Assembly: GCF_000721495.1 (NCBI RefSeq)
Contig: NZ_JOHY01000086.1
Coordinates: 1 to 19,242 of the forward strand
Direction of reading: 5' to 3'
Length of the DNA: 19,242 bases
Origin: Streptomyces sp. NRRL F-5123
GTDB lineage: Bacteria; Actinomycetota; Actinomycetes; Streptomycetales; Streptomycetaceae
The notes under the pieces were generated by a model that made no database searches, was not told where the DNA came from, and saw only the letters and a program-made list of their open reading frames with translations. This document shows, piece after piece, positions 1 to 6,427 of the stretch; the first letter of the stretch is position 1, and every line of letters starts with the position of its first letter. The translations under genes and the position numbers were made by a program.

Positions 1-166
1 CTGTTGAGTTCTCAAGGAACGGAAGCTTCCTTCGAGACCGTTTCACCGGCCCCTCCGGGCTTTCCCTTCGTTGTGTTCCGACTCTATCAGAAGACTTTCC
101 GTCGGAATTACCACCCGTTTTCCAAGCACACACGTTTCCGTGGGTTCTCGTCCAAACGGTCGTGCC
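1..166 (-). promoter_or_regulatory. 5' leader of a 16S rRNA operon reading leftward out of the window
   Basis: Read on the minus strand, positions 1-22 give CCGTTCCTTGAGAACTCAAC followed by AG, and 77-91 give CTGATAGAGTCGGAAC. Both strings are, from memory, hallmarks of the leader between the promoters and the mature 16S gene in Streptomyces rrn operons. The 16S-23S spacer differs in the part I recall, so a 16S leader is the better reading. The 16S gene itself would lie left of position 1 and is not visible. The TAGAGT at 81-86 (minus) resembles a -10 box, but I see no convincing -35 for it. No protein-coding signal is credible here: an 87-residue plus-strand frame at 4-267 has no ribosome binding site and runs through this conserved leader. 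Confidence 0.78.
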
Positions 167-196
167 AACCTACTGGACCGCTCTGCACGGAGCAAA
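167..196 (-). promoter_or_regulatory. Candidate rrn promoter (minus strand)
   Basis: On the minus strand, TTTGCT (191-196) and TAGGTT (167-172) are separated by 18 bp. This resembles a principal-sigma (HrdB) promoter and would start transcription near 160, into the rrn leader. Streptomyces rrn operons usually carry several tandem promoters, so this may be one of a set. The -35 match is only moderate. Confidence 0.45.
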
Positions 197-291
197 TCGG
201 GGGTAGGGATCCGGACGGGTGTGCGGACGGTACGCCTCGGGCCGAATCACCACTTGCCATGACTTAGGCTGCTGTCGCGGCTGGCCGTCCG

Positions 292-319
292 GTGACAGGC
301 AGTGACGGCCCTTGATACT
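292..319 (+). promoter_or_regulatory. Candidate crr-ptsI promoter
   Basis: GTGACA (292-297) and GATACT (314-319) are spaced by 16 bp and would start transcription at about 326, just before the AGGAGG at 328-333. The leader would be only about 15 nt, short but workable. A second possible -10, TAGGCT at 265-270, lacks a recognisable -35. Between 197 and 291 I see no other defined element. Confidence 0.4.
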
Positions 320-340
320 CCGCGCCTAGGAGGCTTCCTC

Positions 341-790
341 ATGACGACCGTTTCGTCTCCCCTCGCCGGCCGGGCCATCGGGCTCGCGGCTGTGCCGGAC
401 CCCGTGTTCTCCGGGGCCATGGTGGGTCCCGGTACGGCGATCGACCCGGTGCGCGAGCCCGGTGAGGCGGTGGCTCCGGTGGACGGAGTGATCGTCTCCC
501 TGCACCCTCACGCCTTTGTCGTCGTGGACGACGAGGGCCACGGGGTTCTGACCCATCTTGGCATCGACACCGTCCAGCTCAACGGCGAGGGTTTTGAACT
601 GCTCGTGGCCAAGGGCGACACCGTGGCCCGCGGTGACGCGGTCGTGCGCTGGGACCCGGCGGGAGTGGAGGCGGCGGGCAAGTCGCCGATCTGCCCCGTG
701 GTCGCACTGGAGGCCACCGCGGACGCGCTGGCCGGGCTGGTGGAGGCCGTGGACGTGGCCGCCGGCGACACCCTTTTCAGCTGGAAGTAA
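341..790 (+). CDS. crr: PTS system glucose-family EIIA component (IIA-Crr)
   Basis: 149-residue cytoplasmic phosphocarrier that takes phosphate from HPr and passes it to membrane EIIB domains; in Streptomyces a free EIIA of this type serves N-acetylglucosamine-type permeases. The whole protein is one EIIA-glc fold. The family motif THLGIDTV (71-78) carries the predicted phospho-histidine H72, and H57 in LHPHAFV is the second active-site histidine. Length is close to the usual single-domain size (E. coli Crr 169). I chose ATG 341 because AGGAGG at 328-333 sits 7 nt upstream; the in-frame start at 302 would place 13 unconserved residues over the ribosome binding site. ptsI follows after 11 nt, so the two are almost certainly cotranscribed. 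No EIIB/EIIC or ptsH gene is in the window. Confidence 0.95.
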   Translation: MTTVSSPLAGRAIGLAAVPDPVFSGAMVGPGTAIDPVREPGEAVAPVDGVIVSLHPHAFVVVDDEGHGVLTHLGIDTVQLNGEGFELLVAKGDTVARGDAVVRWDPAGVEAAGKSPICPVVALEATADALAGLVEAVDVAAGDTLFSWK

Positions 791-801
791 GGGCGCGACC
801 G

Positions 802-2472
802 ATGCAGACAACGCTTCAGGGTGTCGGGGTCAGCCACGGAGTGGCGATCGGCGAGGTACGGCACATGGGCACCGCGGTGCTGGAGCCGCCAGCCAAGCAG
901 ATCGCGTCCGGCGACACGGCACGCGAGCAGGGCCGGGCGCGGCAGGCGGTCGAGGCGGTCGCCGCGGATCTGAAGGCCCGCGGCAATCTGGCCGGCGGCG
1001 AGGCACAGGCGGTGCTGGAGGCGCAGGCGCTGATGGCGCTCGACCCGGAGCTGCTGGCGGACGTGGAACGCCGGGTCGCGGTGGGCAGCACGGCCGAACG
1101 TGCGGTCTACGACGCTTTCGCCTCCTACCGGGCGCTGCTCGCGAATGCCGGGGAGTACCTGGCGGGGCGGGTCGCGGATCTGGACGACGTACGGAACCGC
1201 ATCGTGGCACGGCTGCTGGGCGTGCCGATGCCGGGCGTGCCGGACAGCGACGAGCCGTACGTGCTCATCGCGCGGGACCTGGCGCCGGCGGACACCGCGC
1301 TGCTGGACCCGGCGCTGGTGCTGGGCTTCGTGACCGAGGAGGGCGGGCCGACCAGCCACAGCGCCATCCTGGCGCGGGCGCTGGGGGTGCCGGCGGTCGT
1401 GGCGCTGCCGGGTGCGTGCGAGCTGTCCGAGGGGACGGTCATCGCGGTGGACGGCAGTACGGGGGAGGTGTTCGTCGAGCCGGGCGAGGAGAAGGTGGCG
1501 GCGCTGACCGCTGCGGCGGAGGAGCGCAAGGCCGCGCTGGCGGCGGCGTCCGGGCCGGGTGCCACGTCGGACGGGCACAAGGTGCCGCTGCTGGCGAACG
1601 TCGGGGGGCCCGCCGACGTGCCGGCCGCGCTGGCGGCGGGCGCGGAGGGCGTCGGGCTGTTCCGTACCGAGTTCCTCTTCCTCGACGACTCGGCGCAGGC
1701 GCCGTCGGAGGAGAAGCAGGTCGAGGCCTACCGGCAGGTGCTGGAGGCCTTCCCCGGCGGCCGGGTCGTGGTGCGGGTGCTGGACGCGGGCGCGGACAAG
1801 CCGCTGGACTTCCTGACGCCGGCGGACGAGCCGAACCCGGCGCTGGGCGTACGGGGTCTGCGGTCGCTGCTGGACCACCCGGAGGTGCTGCGCGGGCAGC
1901 TGCGGGCGCTGGCGACGGCCGCGGCCGGGTTGCCGGTGTATCTGGAGGTCATGGCGCCGATGGTGGCGGACCGCCAGGACGCGAAGGCATTCGCGGACGC
2001 CTGCCGCGAGGCCGGGCTGTCGGCGAAGTTCGGTGCGATGGTGGAGGTCCCGTCGGCCGCGCTGCGGGCCAGGTCGGTGCTCCAGGAGGTGGAGTTCCTG
2101 TCGCTGGGGACGAACGACCTGGCGCAGTACACCTTCGCCGCGGACCGGCAGGTGGGTGCGGTGGCGCGGTTGCAGGACCCGTGGCAGCCCGCGCTGCTGG
2201 ACCTGGTGGCGCTGGCAGCGGAGGCGGCCAGGGCCGAGGGCAAGAGCTGCGGTGTGTGCGGTGAGGCCGCGGCGGATCCGCTGCTGGCGTGCGTGCTGAC
2301 GGGTCTGGGTGTCACCAGCCTCTCGATGGGTGCGGCGTCGATTCCGTACGTGCGGGCGACGCTGGCGAAGCACACGCTCGCGCAGTGCGAGCGGGCGGCG
2401 GCTGCCGCGCGGGCGACCGACAGCGCCGACGAGGCGCGCCGGGCCGTGCAGGCGGTGCTGTCCGGCGAGTAG
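802..2472 (+). CDS. ptsI: Phosphoenolpyruvate-protein phosphotransferase (PTS enzyme I)
   Basis: Enzyme I of the PTS (EC 2.7.3.9): transfers phosphate from phosphoenolpyruvate to HPr in the cytoplasm. Its 556 residues match the usual 540-580. Visible in order: N-terminal HPr-binding and swivelling phosphohistidine region with GGPTSHSAILARALGVPA (181-198) giving phospho-H186; then the C-terminal PEP-binding barrel with GLFRTEFLF (285-293), the signature EFLSLGTNDLAQYTFAADR (431-449), and CGVCGEA (483-489) giving catalytic C486. All key residues are present, so it should be active. The start is 11 nt after crr with only a weak AAGGGCG-like binding site, which suggests translation coupled to crr. 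A strong hairpin follows at 2521-2556. Confidence 0.97.
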   Translation: MQTTLQGVGVSHGVAIGEVRHMGTAVLEPPAKQIASGDTAREQGRARQAVEAVAADLKARGNLAGGEAQAVLEAQALMALDPELLADVERRVAVGSTAERAVYDAFASYRALLANAGEYLAGRVADLDDVRNRIVARLLGVPMPGVPDSDEPYVLIARDLAPADTALLDPALVLGFVTEEGGPTSHSAILARALGVPAVVALPGACELSEGTVIAVDGSTGEVFVEPGEEKVAALTAAAEERKAALAAASGPGATSDGHKVPLLANVGGPADVPAALAAGAEGVGLFRTEFLFLDDSAQAPSEEKQVEAYRQVLEAFPGGRVVVRVLDAGADKPLDFLTPADEPNPALGVRGLRSLLDHPEVLRGQLRALATAAAGLPVYLEVMAPMVADRQDAKAFADACREAGLSAKFGAMVEVPSAALRARSVLQEVEFLSLGTNDLAQYTFAADRQVGAVARLQDPWQPALLDLVALAAEAARAEGKSCGVCGEAAADPLLACVLTGLGVTSLSMGAASIPYVRATLAKHTLAQCERAAAAARATDSADEARRAVQAVLSGE

Positions 2473-2520
2473 CCGGGTGGCCGTGGGCGGTGCCGTGAGG
2501 GCGCCGTGCGCGGGATGTCG

Positions 2521-2556
2521 GGAAGGGCGCTTCACCTGCGGGTGGGGCGCCCTTCC
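2521..2556. terminator. Strong hairpin terminator between convergent ptsI and the 2588-3610 gene
   Basis: Perfect 10-bp arms GGAAGGGCGC (2521-2530) and GCGCCCTTCC (2547-2556) enclose a second stem, CACC (2533-2536) with GGTG, leaving a 4-nt loop and a small TT/GG internal bulge. There is no U-tract, as is common in Streptomyces. It lies 48 nt past the ptsI stop and 31 nt past the stop of the opposing gene, so it can serve both strands. Confidence 0.75.
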
Positions 2557-2587
2557 GCAGATGCGGCCGGGGCGCGCCGGCGGCCCG

Positions 2588-3610
2588 TCAGCCGTCGTAC
2601 GGTCCGGTGTCGGCGTGCGGGGGCGGCAGGTCGAGGCCCGCGCGGTAGCGGACTCCGGGCTCGGGCGGGAGGACGTCTCCGGTCTCCGGGTCGGTGCAGT
2701 AGGCGTCGAAGACCTCTGCCTCCGTGAGAGGGCGCGTTCCGTCGCGGTGCAGCGACCAGCCGCGGACGGTGTCGGTGCCGCGGCTGTCTGTGGTGCGCAG
2801 GACGAGCCCGCCGGGGCGGGTGGTGAGGCGTGCGGCGGCCATGACCGTGCACAGGGCGGTGGTTTCGGCGTCGTCGAGGTCGATGCCGCCGTCGGCCGCG
2901 GTGGTGACCTGGGCCGCGGCGAGCAGGGGCGGGCCGTCGTCGGGAGGCAGGCTGGCCACGAGGTGGTGGCGGCCGGGGCCGGCGGCGGCGAGCAGGCGCA
3001 GCAGGGTGTGGGCGGCGAGGTCGAAGGCGCAGTGGGCGAAGAGCTCGCCGCAGTCGGGGCACCGGCCGGCGGCGGCGAGGAGGTCGGCGGCGCGGTCCCG
3101 GGTGGTGCGGAGGTCCGCCGCGCGGGCGAGCCGGGCGCGCAGCCGGTGGAGGGGCTGGCGGGTGTAGGGGACGGCGGGGCCGGCGGTGCTGATCTCGGCG
3201 GTGTAGCGGGCGCGGGCGTCGGGGGTGTCCGGTGGCCTGCGGGTGTCGGCGCAGTGGTCGGCGAACCGGTCGGGGTCGAAGAGGGTGACGGCGATGCTGG
3301 TGCCCTGGGCGTGCAGGGAGCGGAGCATTCCGTCGAGGTGGCGCAGGTACGTTCCGTAGTCGGTGAAGGGGAAGCTCCGGTAGCCGGTCATGGTGGTGAA
3401 GTCGTGCTCGTCGAGGAGCAGTCCGACCACGGTGGGGGCTTCACGGCGCAGTGCCCGGCGGTAGCCGGCTCGGCCGGGCGGGCGGCGCCGCGCCCTGGTC
3501 CGTGCCGTTTTGACGGTACGTGAGCGCTCGCGGGCAGTGTCACGGGTGCGGCTCGCCCTTGCGCCGGTGGTGGTTTGGGTGGTCCCCTGCGTGCGGCCGG
3601 TGTTCTGCAT
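2588..3610 (-). CDS. Conserved hypothetical protein of streptomycetes
   Basis: 340 residues; I do not recognise a characterised family, although the central part resembles uncharacterised Streptomyces proteins. Residues 1-58 are polar, very rich in Arg and Thr and probably disordered. Residues 59-125 contain an ordered-looking segment (LLLDEHDF, YLRHLDGMLRSLHAQG, VTLFDPDRF) that looks like an alpha/beta unit. CPDCGELFAHC at 184-194 gives a CxxC plus one more Cys, a possible metal site. Residues 243-330 are acidic and end in a Pro-rich tail. No signal peptide or membrane helix is evident. I prefer ATG 3610, which has a GGGGGAG binding site directly upstream, over GTG 3652, which overlaps the MFS gene. 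The MFS stop is 31 nt upstream, so the two may share a transcript. Confidence 0.75.
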   Translation of the reverse strand: MQNTGRTQGTTQTTTGARASRTRDTARERSRTVKTARTRARRRPPGRAGYRRALRREAPTVVGLLLDEHDFTTMTGYRSFPFTDYGTYLRHLDGMLRSLHAQGTSIAVTLFDPDRFADHCADTRRPPDTPDARARYTAEISTAGPAVPYTRQPLHRLRARLARAADLRTTRDRAADLLAAAGRCPDCGELFAHCAFDLAAHTLLRLLAAAGPGRHHLVASLPPDDGPPLLAAAQVTTAADGGIDLDDAETTALCTVMAAARLTTRPGGLVLRTTDSRGTDTVRGWSLHRDGTRPLTEAEVFDAYCTDPETGDVLPPEPGVRYRAGLDLPPPHADTGPYDG

Positions 3611-3641
3611 GGCTCCCCCTGCGTGCGGATCGGTGTGATCT

Positions 3642-4988
3642 CTACTGCTCACCGACTGTAACGGGGGCCACTGACAACGCGGCCGCCTCCGGCACCGGCG
3701 CCGGGCGGGCGAGGCGGCGCAGGACCAGGCGGCGCTGGAGGAGCGCGGCGGCGGCGAGGACGGCGCCGAAGCCGATCCAGCCCGCGGGCCCGCCGGCGAG
3801 GACCACGGAGGTCACGAGCAGCGGCCCGACGCAGCGGGCGACGGACTGCGCGAGCCCGTACACGCCGACGTAGGCGCCCTGGGCCTCTTCCGGGGCCAGG
3901 CACACGGACAGCTCCCAGCCGACGGCGGACTGGACCATCTCCACGACGGTGAAGGCGACGGCGGAGGCCAGCACCGCGGCCGTCGCCACCCACCGGTCGT
4001 GCACCACGGCGGCCGCGGTGACCAGGCCGGACAGCAGCAGCCAGGCGGCCACCGGGCGGAGCGAGTCGGCGGCGACGCGGGGGGTGGCCGCGAAGCGGGA
4101 CATCCGGACCTGGAGGAGGACGACGATGACGGTGTTGATGACGAAGACGCTCGCGGCCAGGCCGTGCGGGGCGTCGGTGCGGGTGAGGATCCACAGCGGC
4201 AGGCCGACGGTGAGGGCCACGCCGTGCAGGAACATCGCGGCGTCCAGGACGGCGTAGCCGAGGTAGCCCGCGTCCCGCCAGGGGCTCGCGGCGGCGGGTC
4301 GCGGTGCCGCCGCGCCCGGGGTGCGGGGGGCCGCAGGTCCGGCGGCCGCGTGGGAGGTGACGGTGCGGGTGGCGGAGGGCGGTTCGGCGCAGCGGGCGAC
4401 CAGCAGGGCGACGACGACGAAGGAGAGGCCGTCGCCGAGGAGCAGCAGGCGGTAGACGGTGGTGGTGCCGGCGGCCAGGGCGGCGGAGGCGGCCAGGCCG
4501 CCGACGGTGTAGCCGACGTTGACGACGGTGCGCTGGACGGCCTGGTAGCGGGCGCGGTCCCGGCCTGCGACGCGGGCGGCGAAGAGCTTGGTGAGGACGG
4601 AGGCGGAGCGTTCTCCGAAGCTGCCGAGCGCGACGAGCGGCAGCAGCTGCCAGAAGCCGTGGGCGAGCAGCATGAGCAGGCCGGAGGCGGCGCGCAGCAG
4701 CTGGACGGCGAGCAGGACGCGGGTGAGCGGGAGCCGGTCGGCGAGGCGTCCGGCGAGCGGGGCGCCGGCGATGCCCGCGACGCCGCCGAGGCCGAGCACC
4801 AGGCCGGTGCTGCCGGTGTCGAGCCCTGCGACAACGACGAAGTACAGCGCGGTGACCGAGTACCAGAGGCCGGAGCCGACCTTGTCGACGAGGTTGATCC
4901 ACAGCATCCGGCGCCCGTCGGGGCCGCCGGGTATCTCCGGGATCTTCAGGGCCTTCGCTGCTCGCTGCACGATCGGTGCCCCCTGCAC
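3642..4988 (-). CDS. MFS transporter, probable exporter
   Basis: About 448 residues of a major facilitator permease: alternating hydrophobic segments consistent with about 12 membrane helices, a basic loop GRLADRLPLTR between helices 2 and 3 (the MFS motif A position), and a long Ala/Pro-rich cytoplasmic loop in the middle (around SATRTVTSH). The substrate cannot be read; drug or metabolite efflux is usual for this type in streptomycetes. I chose GTG 4988, 9 nt after GAGGGA (4998-5003); the ATG at 5057 would lie upstream of the predicted transcription start near 5039 and inside the divergent promoter region. The MocR regulator is divergent and probably controls this gene; the 2588-3610 gene follows downstream. 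Confidence 0.85.
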   Translation of the reverse strand: MQGAPIVQRAAKALKIPEIPGGPDGRRMLWINLVDKVGSGLWYSVTALYFVVVAGLDTGSTGLVLGLGGVAGIAGAPLAGRLADRLPLTRVLLAVQLLRAASGLLMLLAHGFWQLLPLVALGSFGERSASVLTKLFAARVAGRDRARYQAVQRTVVNVGYTVGGLAASAALAAGTTTVYRLLLLGDGLSFVVVALLVARCAEPPSATRTVTSHAAAGPAAPRTPGAAAPRPAAASPWRDAGYLGYAVLDAAMFLHGVALTVGLPLWILTRTDAPHGLAASVFVINTVIVVLLQVRMSRFAATPRVAADSLRPVAAWLLLSGLVTAAAVVHDRWVATAAVLASAVAFTVVEMVQSAVGWELSVCLAPEEAQGAYVGVYGLAQSVARCVGPLLVTSVVLAGGPAGWIGFGAVLAAAALLQRRLVLRRLARPAPVPEAAALSVAPVTVGEQ

Positions 4989-5031
4989 GGCGTCACGTCC
5001 CTCGAAACCGGTGGCGGCCGGTGCCCGGCCC

Positions 5032-5074
5032 TTGCCAACTCTTTTGTATTGATACATACTTCGACTTGTGGCAA
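5032..5074. promoter_or_regulatory. Face-to-face divergent promoters with a TGTAT-TG-ATACA operator candidate
   Basis: Plus strand: TTGCCA (5032-5037), 17 bp, CATACT (5055-5060), with a start expected at the GTG of the regulator (5068), giving a leaderless mRNA. Minus strand: TTGCCA (5069-5074 complement), 17 bp, CAATAC (5046-5051 complement), serving the MFS gene. The perfect inverted repeat TGTAT-TG-ATACA occupies 5045-5056, covering the -10 region of both promoters. A regulator bound there could block both, the usual arrangement for an autoregulated MocR protein. The boxes fit consensus moderately well. Confidence 0.55.
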
Positions 5075-6396
5075 CACAATATGCGATCGCGGGCGGTACG
5101 GCCAGGGAGATTGCCGCGTCCGCCGAACAGGCCGTCGCCGAGGGCCGGTTGCGACCCGGCGAGTCGCTGCCGCCGGTCCGGGCCCTGGCCGGCACGCTCG
5201 GCGTGAGTCCCGGCACGGTGGCGACGGCGTACAAGGAGCTGCGCGGCCGCGGCATCGTCGTGACCCGGGGGCGCGGCGGCACGGTGGTGGCCCCGGCTCC
5301 GGTGGTGACCTCGCGGCGCCCGCCGCGGGTGCCCGAGGGACTGCGCGACCTCGCGGGCGGACACCCCGATCCGGCGTTCCTGCCCGACCTCGTGCCGCCC
5401 GGGCGGCTCTCCCCGGGGGCCAGGTCGCACCGGGCGTCGCCGCGGCTCGCGGAACTGGAGGAGCTGTCCCGGGCCTGGTTCGAGCGGGACGGGGTGCCCG
5501 GCGGCCGGGTGACCTTCGCGCACGGCGCGCTGGACTGCGTCTCGCGGCTGCTGTCGGTGGAACTGCGGCCCGGCGACGCCGTGGCGGTCGAGGACCCCGG
5601 CTTCCACCATCTGCTCGACCTCGTACCGGCGCTGGGCCTGCGCACCCTCGCGGTACCGGTGGACGACGAGGGGATGGAGCCCGCGGGCTTGCGGGCGGCG
5701 CTGCGCGCGGGGGCGCGGGCGGTCGTCCTGTGCCCGCGGGCGCAGAATCCGTACGGCTCACGGATGTCGGCGGGGCGCCGGGCCGAACTGCTGGGGGTGC
5801 TCGCCGCGGCGCCGGACGTGCTGGTGGTGGAGGACGACCACAGCGCCGACACCGCGGGCGGTCCGCTGCACTCCCTGGCCACGGCGGGGAAGGACGGGCC
5901 GGGGCGCTGGGCGCAGGTCCGTACCGTCTCCAAGCACCTCGGCACCGACCTGCGCTGGACGGCGATGGCCTGCGACCCGGTCACGCTCGCGCGGCACGAC
6001 GGGCGGCTGCTGCTCACCTCCGGCTGGATCAGCCATGTGCTGCAGGAGACGATCGTGCGGCTGATGTCGGATCCGGCCACCACGGCGCTGGTGGCCGGGG
6101 CCGCGATCGCCTACGAGGAGCGGCGCACGGCGCTGCTGGCGGCCCTGGCCGGGCACGGCATCGGCGCGCACGGGGTGAGCGGCTTCAACGTGTGGGCGCC
6201 GGTGCGGGACGAGTCGGCGGTGGTCAACGGGCTGCGGTCGCGGGGCTGGTGGGTCGCGGGCGGGGCGCGCTTCCGGATCGGCAGCGCGCCGGGCGTGCGG
6301 ATCACCACGGCCGACCTGGAGCCCGCGGACGGCGTGCGGCTGGCGGCCGACTTCGCGGCGGTGCTCGCCGAGTCGGCGCAGACCTACGGCGGTTGA
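5068..6396 (+). CDS. MocR-type transcriptional regulator (GntR winged helix fused to PLP aminotransferase-like domain)
   Basis: 442 residues. Residues about 8-75 form a GntR-type winged helix (PGESLPPVRALAGTLGVSPG then TVATAYKEL). The rest is a fold-type I aminotransferase domain: QNPYG (226-230), the acidic VEDDHS (254-259) that would hold the PLP ring nitrogen, and VSKHLGTDLR (287-296) with the predicted Schiff-base lysine K289. MocR proteins normally bind PLP as an effector and regulate divergent genes rather than act as enzymes. The start is GTG 5068; there is no Shine-Dalgarno and the -10 ends 7 nt upstream, so translation is probably leaderless. The likely target is the divergent MFS gene and itself. 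Confidence 0.9.
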   Translation: MATQYAIAGGTAREIAASAEQAVAEGRLRPGESLPPVRALAGTLGVSPGTVATAYKELRGRGIVVTRGRGGTVVAPAPVVTSRRPPRVPEGLRDLAGGHPDPAFLPDLVPPGRLSPGARSHRASPRLAELEELSRAWFERDGVPGGRVTFAHGALDCVSRLLSVELRPGDAVAVEDPGFHHLLDLVPALGLRTLAVPVDDEGMEPAGLRAALRAGARAVVLCPRAQNPYGSRMSAGRRAELLGVLAAAPDVLVVEDDHSADTAGGPLHSLATAGKDGPGRWAQVRTVSKHLGTDLRWTAMACDPVTLARHDGRLLLTSGWISHVLQETIVRLMSDPATTALVAGAAIAYEERRTALLAALAGHGIGAHGVSGFNVWAPVRDESAVVNGLRSRGWWVAGGARFRIGSAPGVRITTADLEPADGVRLAADFAAVLAESAQTYGG

Positions 6397-6426
6397 GGCG
6401 GGCCCGGCACCGCTCCCCCGCCCGCC
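6397..6426. terminator. Possible short bidirectional terminator
   Basis: Arms GGCGGGC (6397-6403) and GCCCGCC (6420-6426) pair perfectly around a 16-nt loop. It fills the 31 nt between the convergent stops of the MocR gene and acetoacetyl-CoA synthetase. GC-rich chance pairing is common here, so this rests mainly on position. Confidence 0.4.
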
Positions 6427-6427
6427 G

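Noticed and set aside
4..267. Short plus-strand frame in the first 270 bases
   Set aside because: It runs antisense through conserved rrn leader sequence, a frequent misannotation in streptomycetes.
508..2535. Long minus-strand open frame of 675 codons opposite crr-ptsI
   Set aside because: It is antisense to two genes with complete catalytic motifs, is very rich in Arg/Pro, and has no ribosome binding site: a GC-driven shadow.
4989..6083. Upstream extension of the MFS frame to 6083
   Set aside because: It would lie wholly antisense to the MocR gene and contains no membrane or conserved segment.
2588..6396. The MocR gene as an equivalent of enterobacterial ptsJ beside the pts operon
   Set aside because: Two unrelated genes and a strong terminator lie between it and ptsI; the divergent MFS gene is the simpler target.
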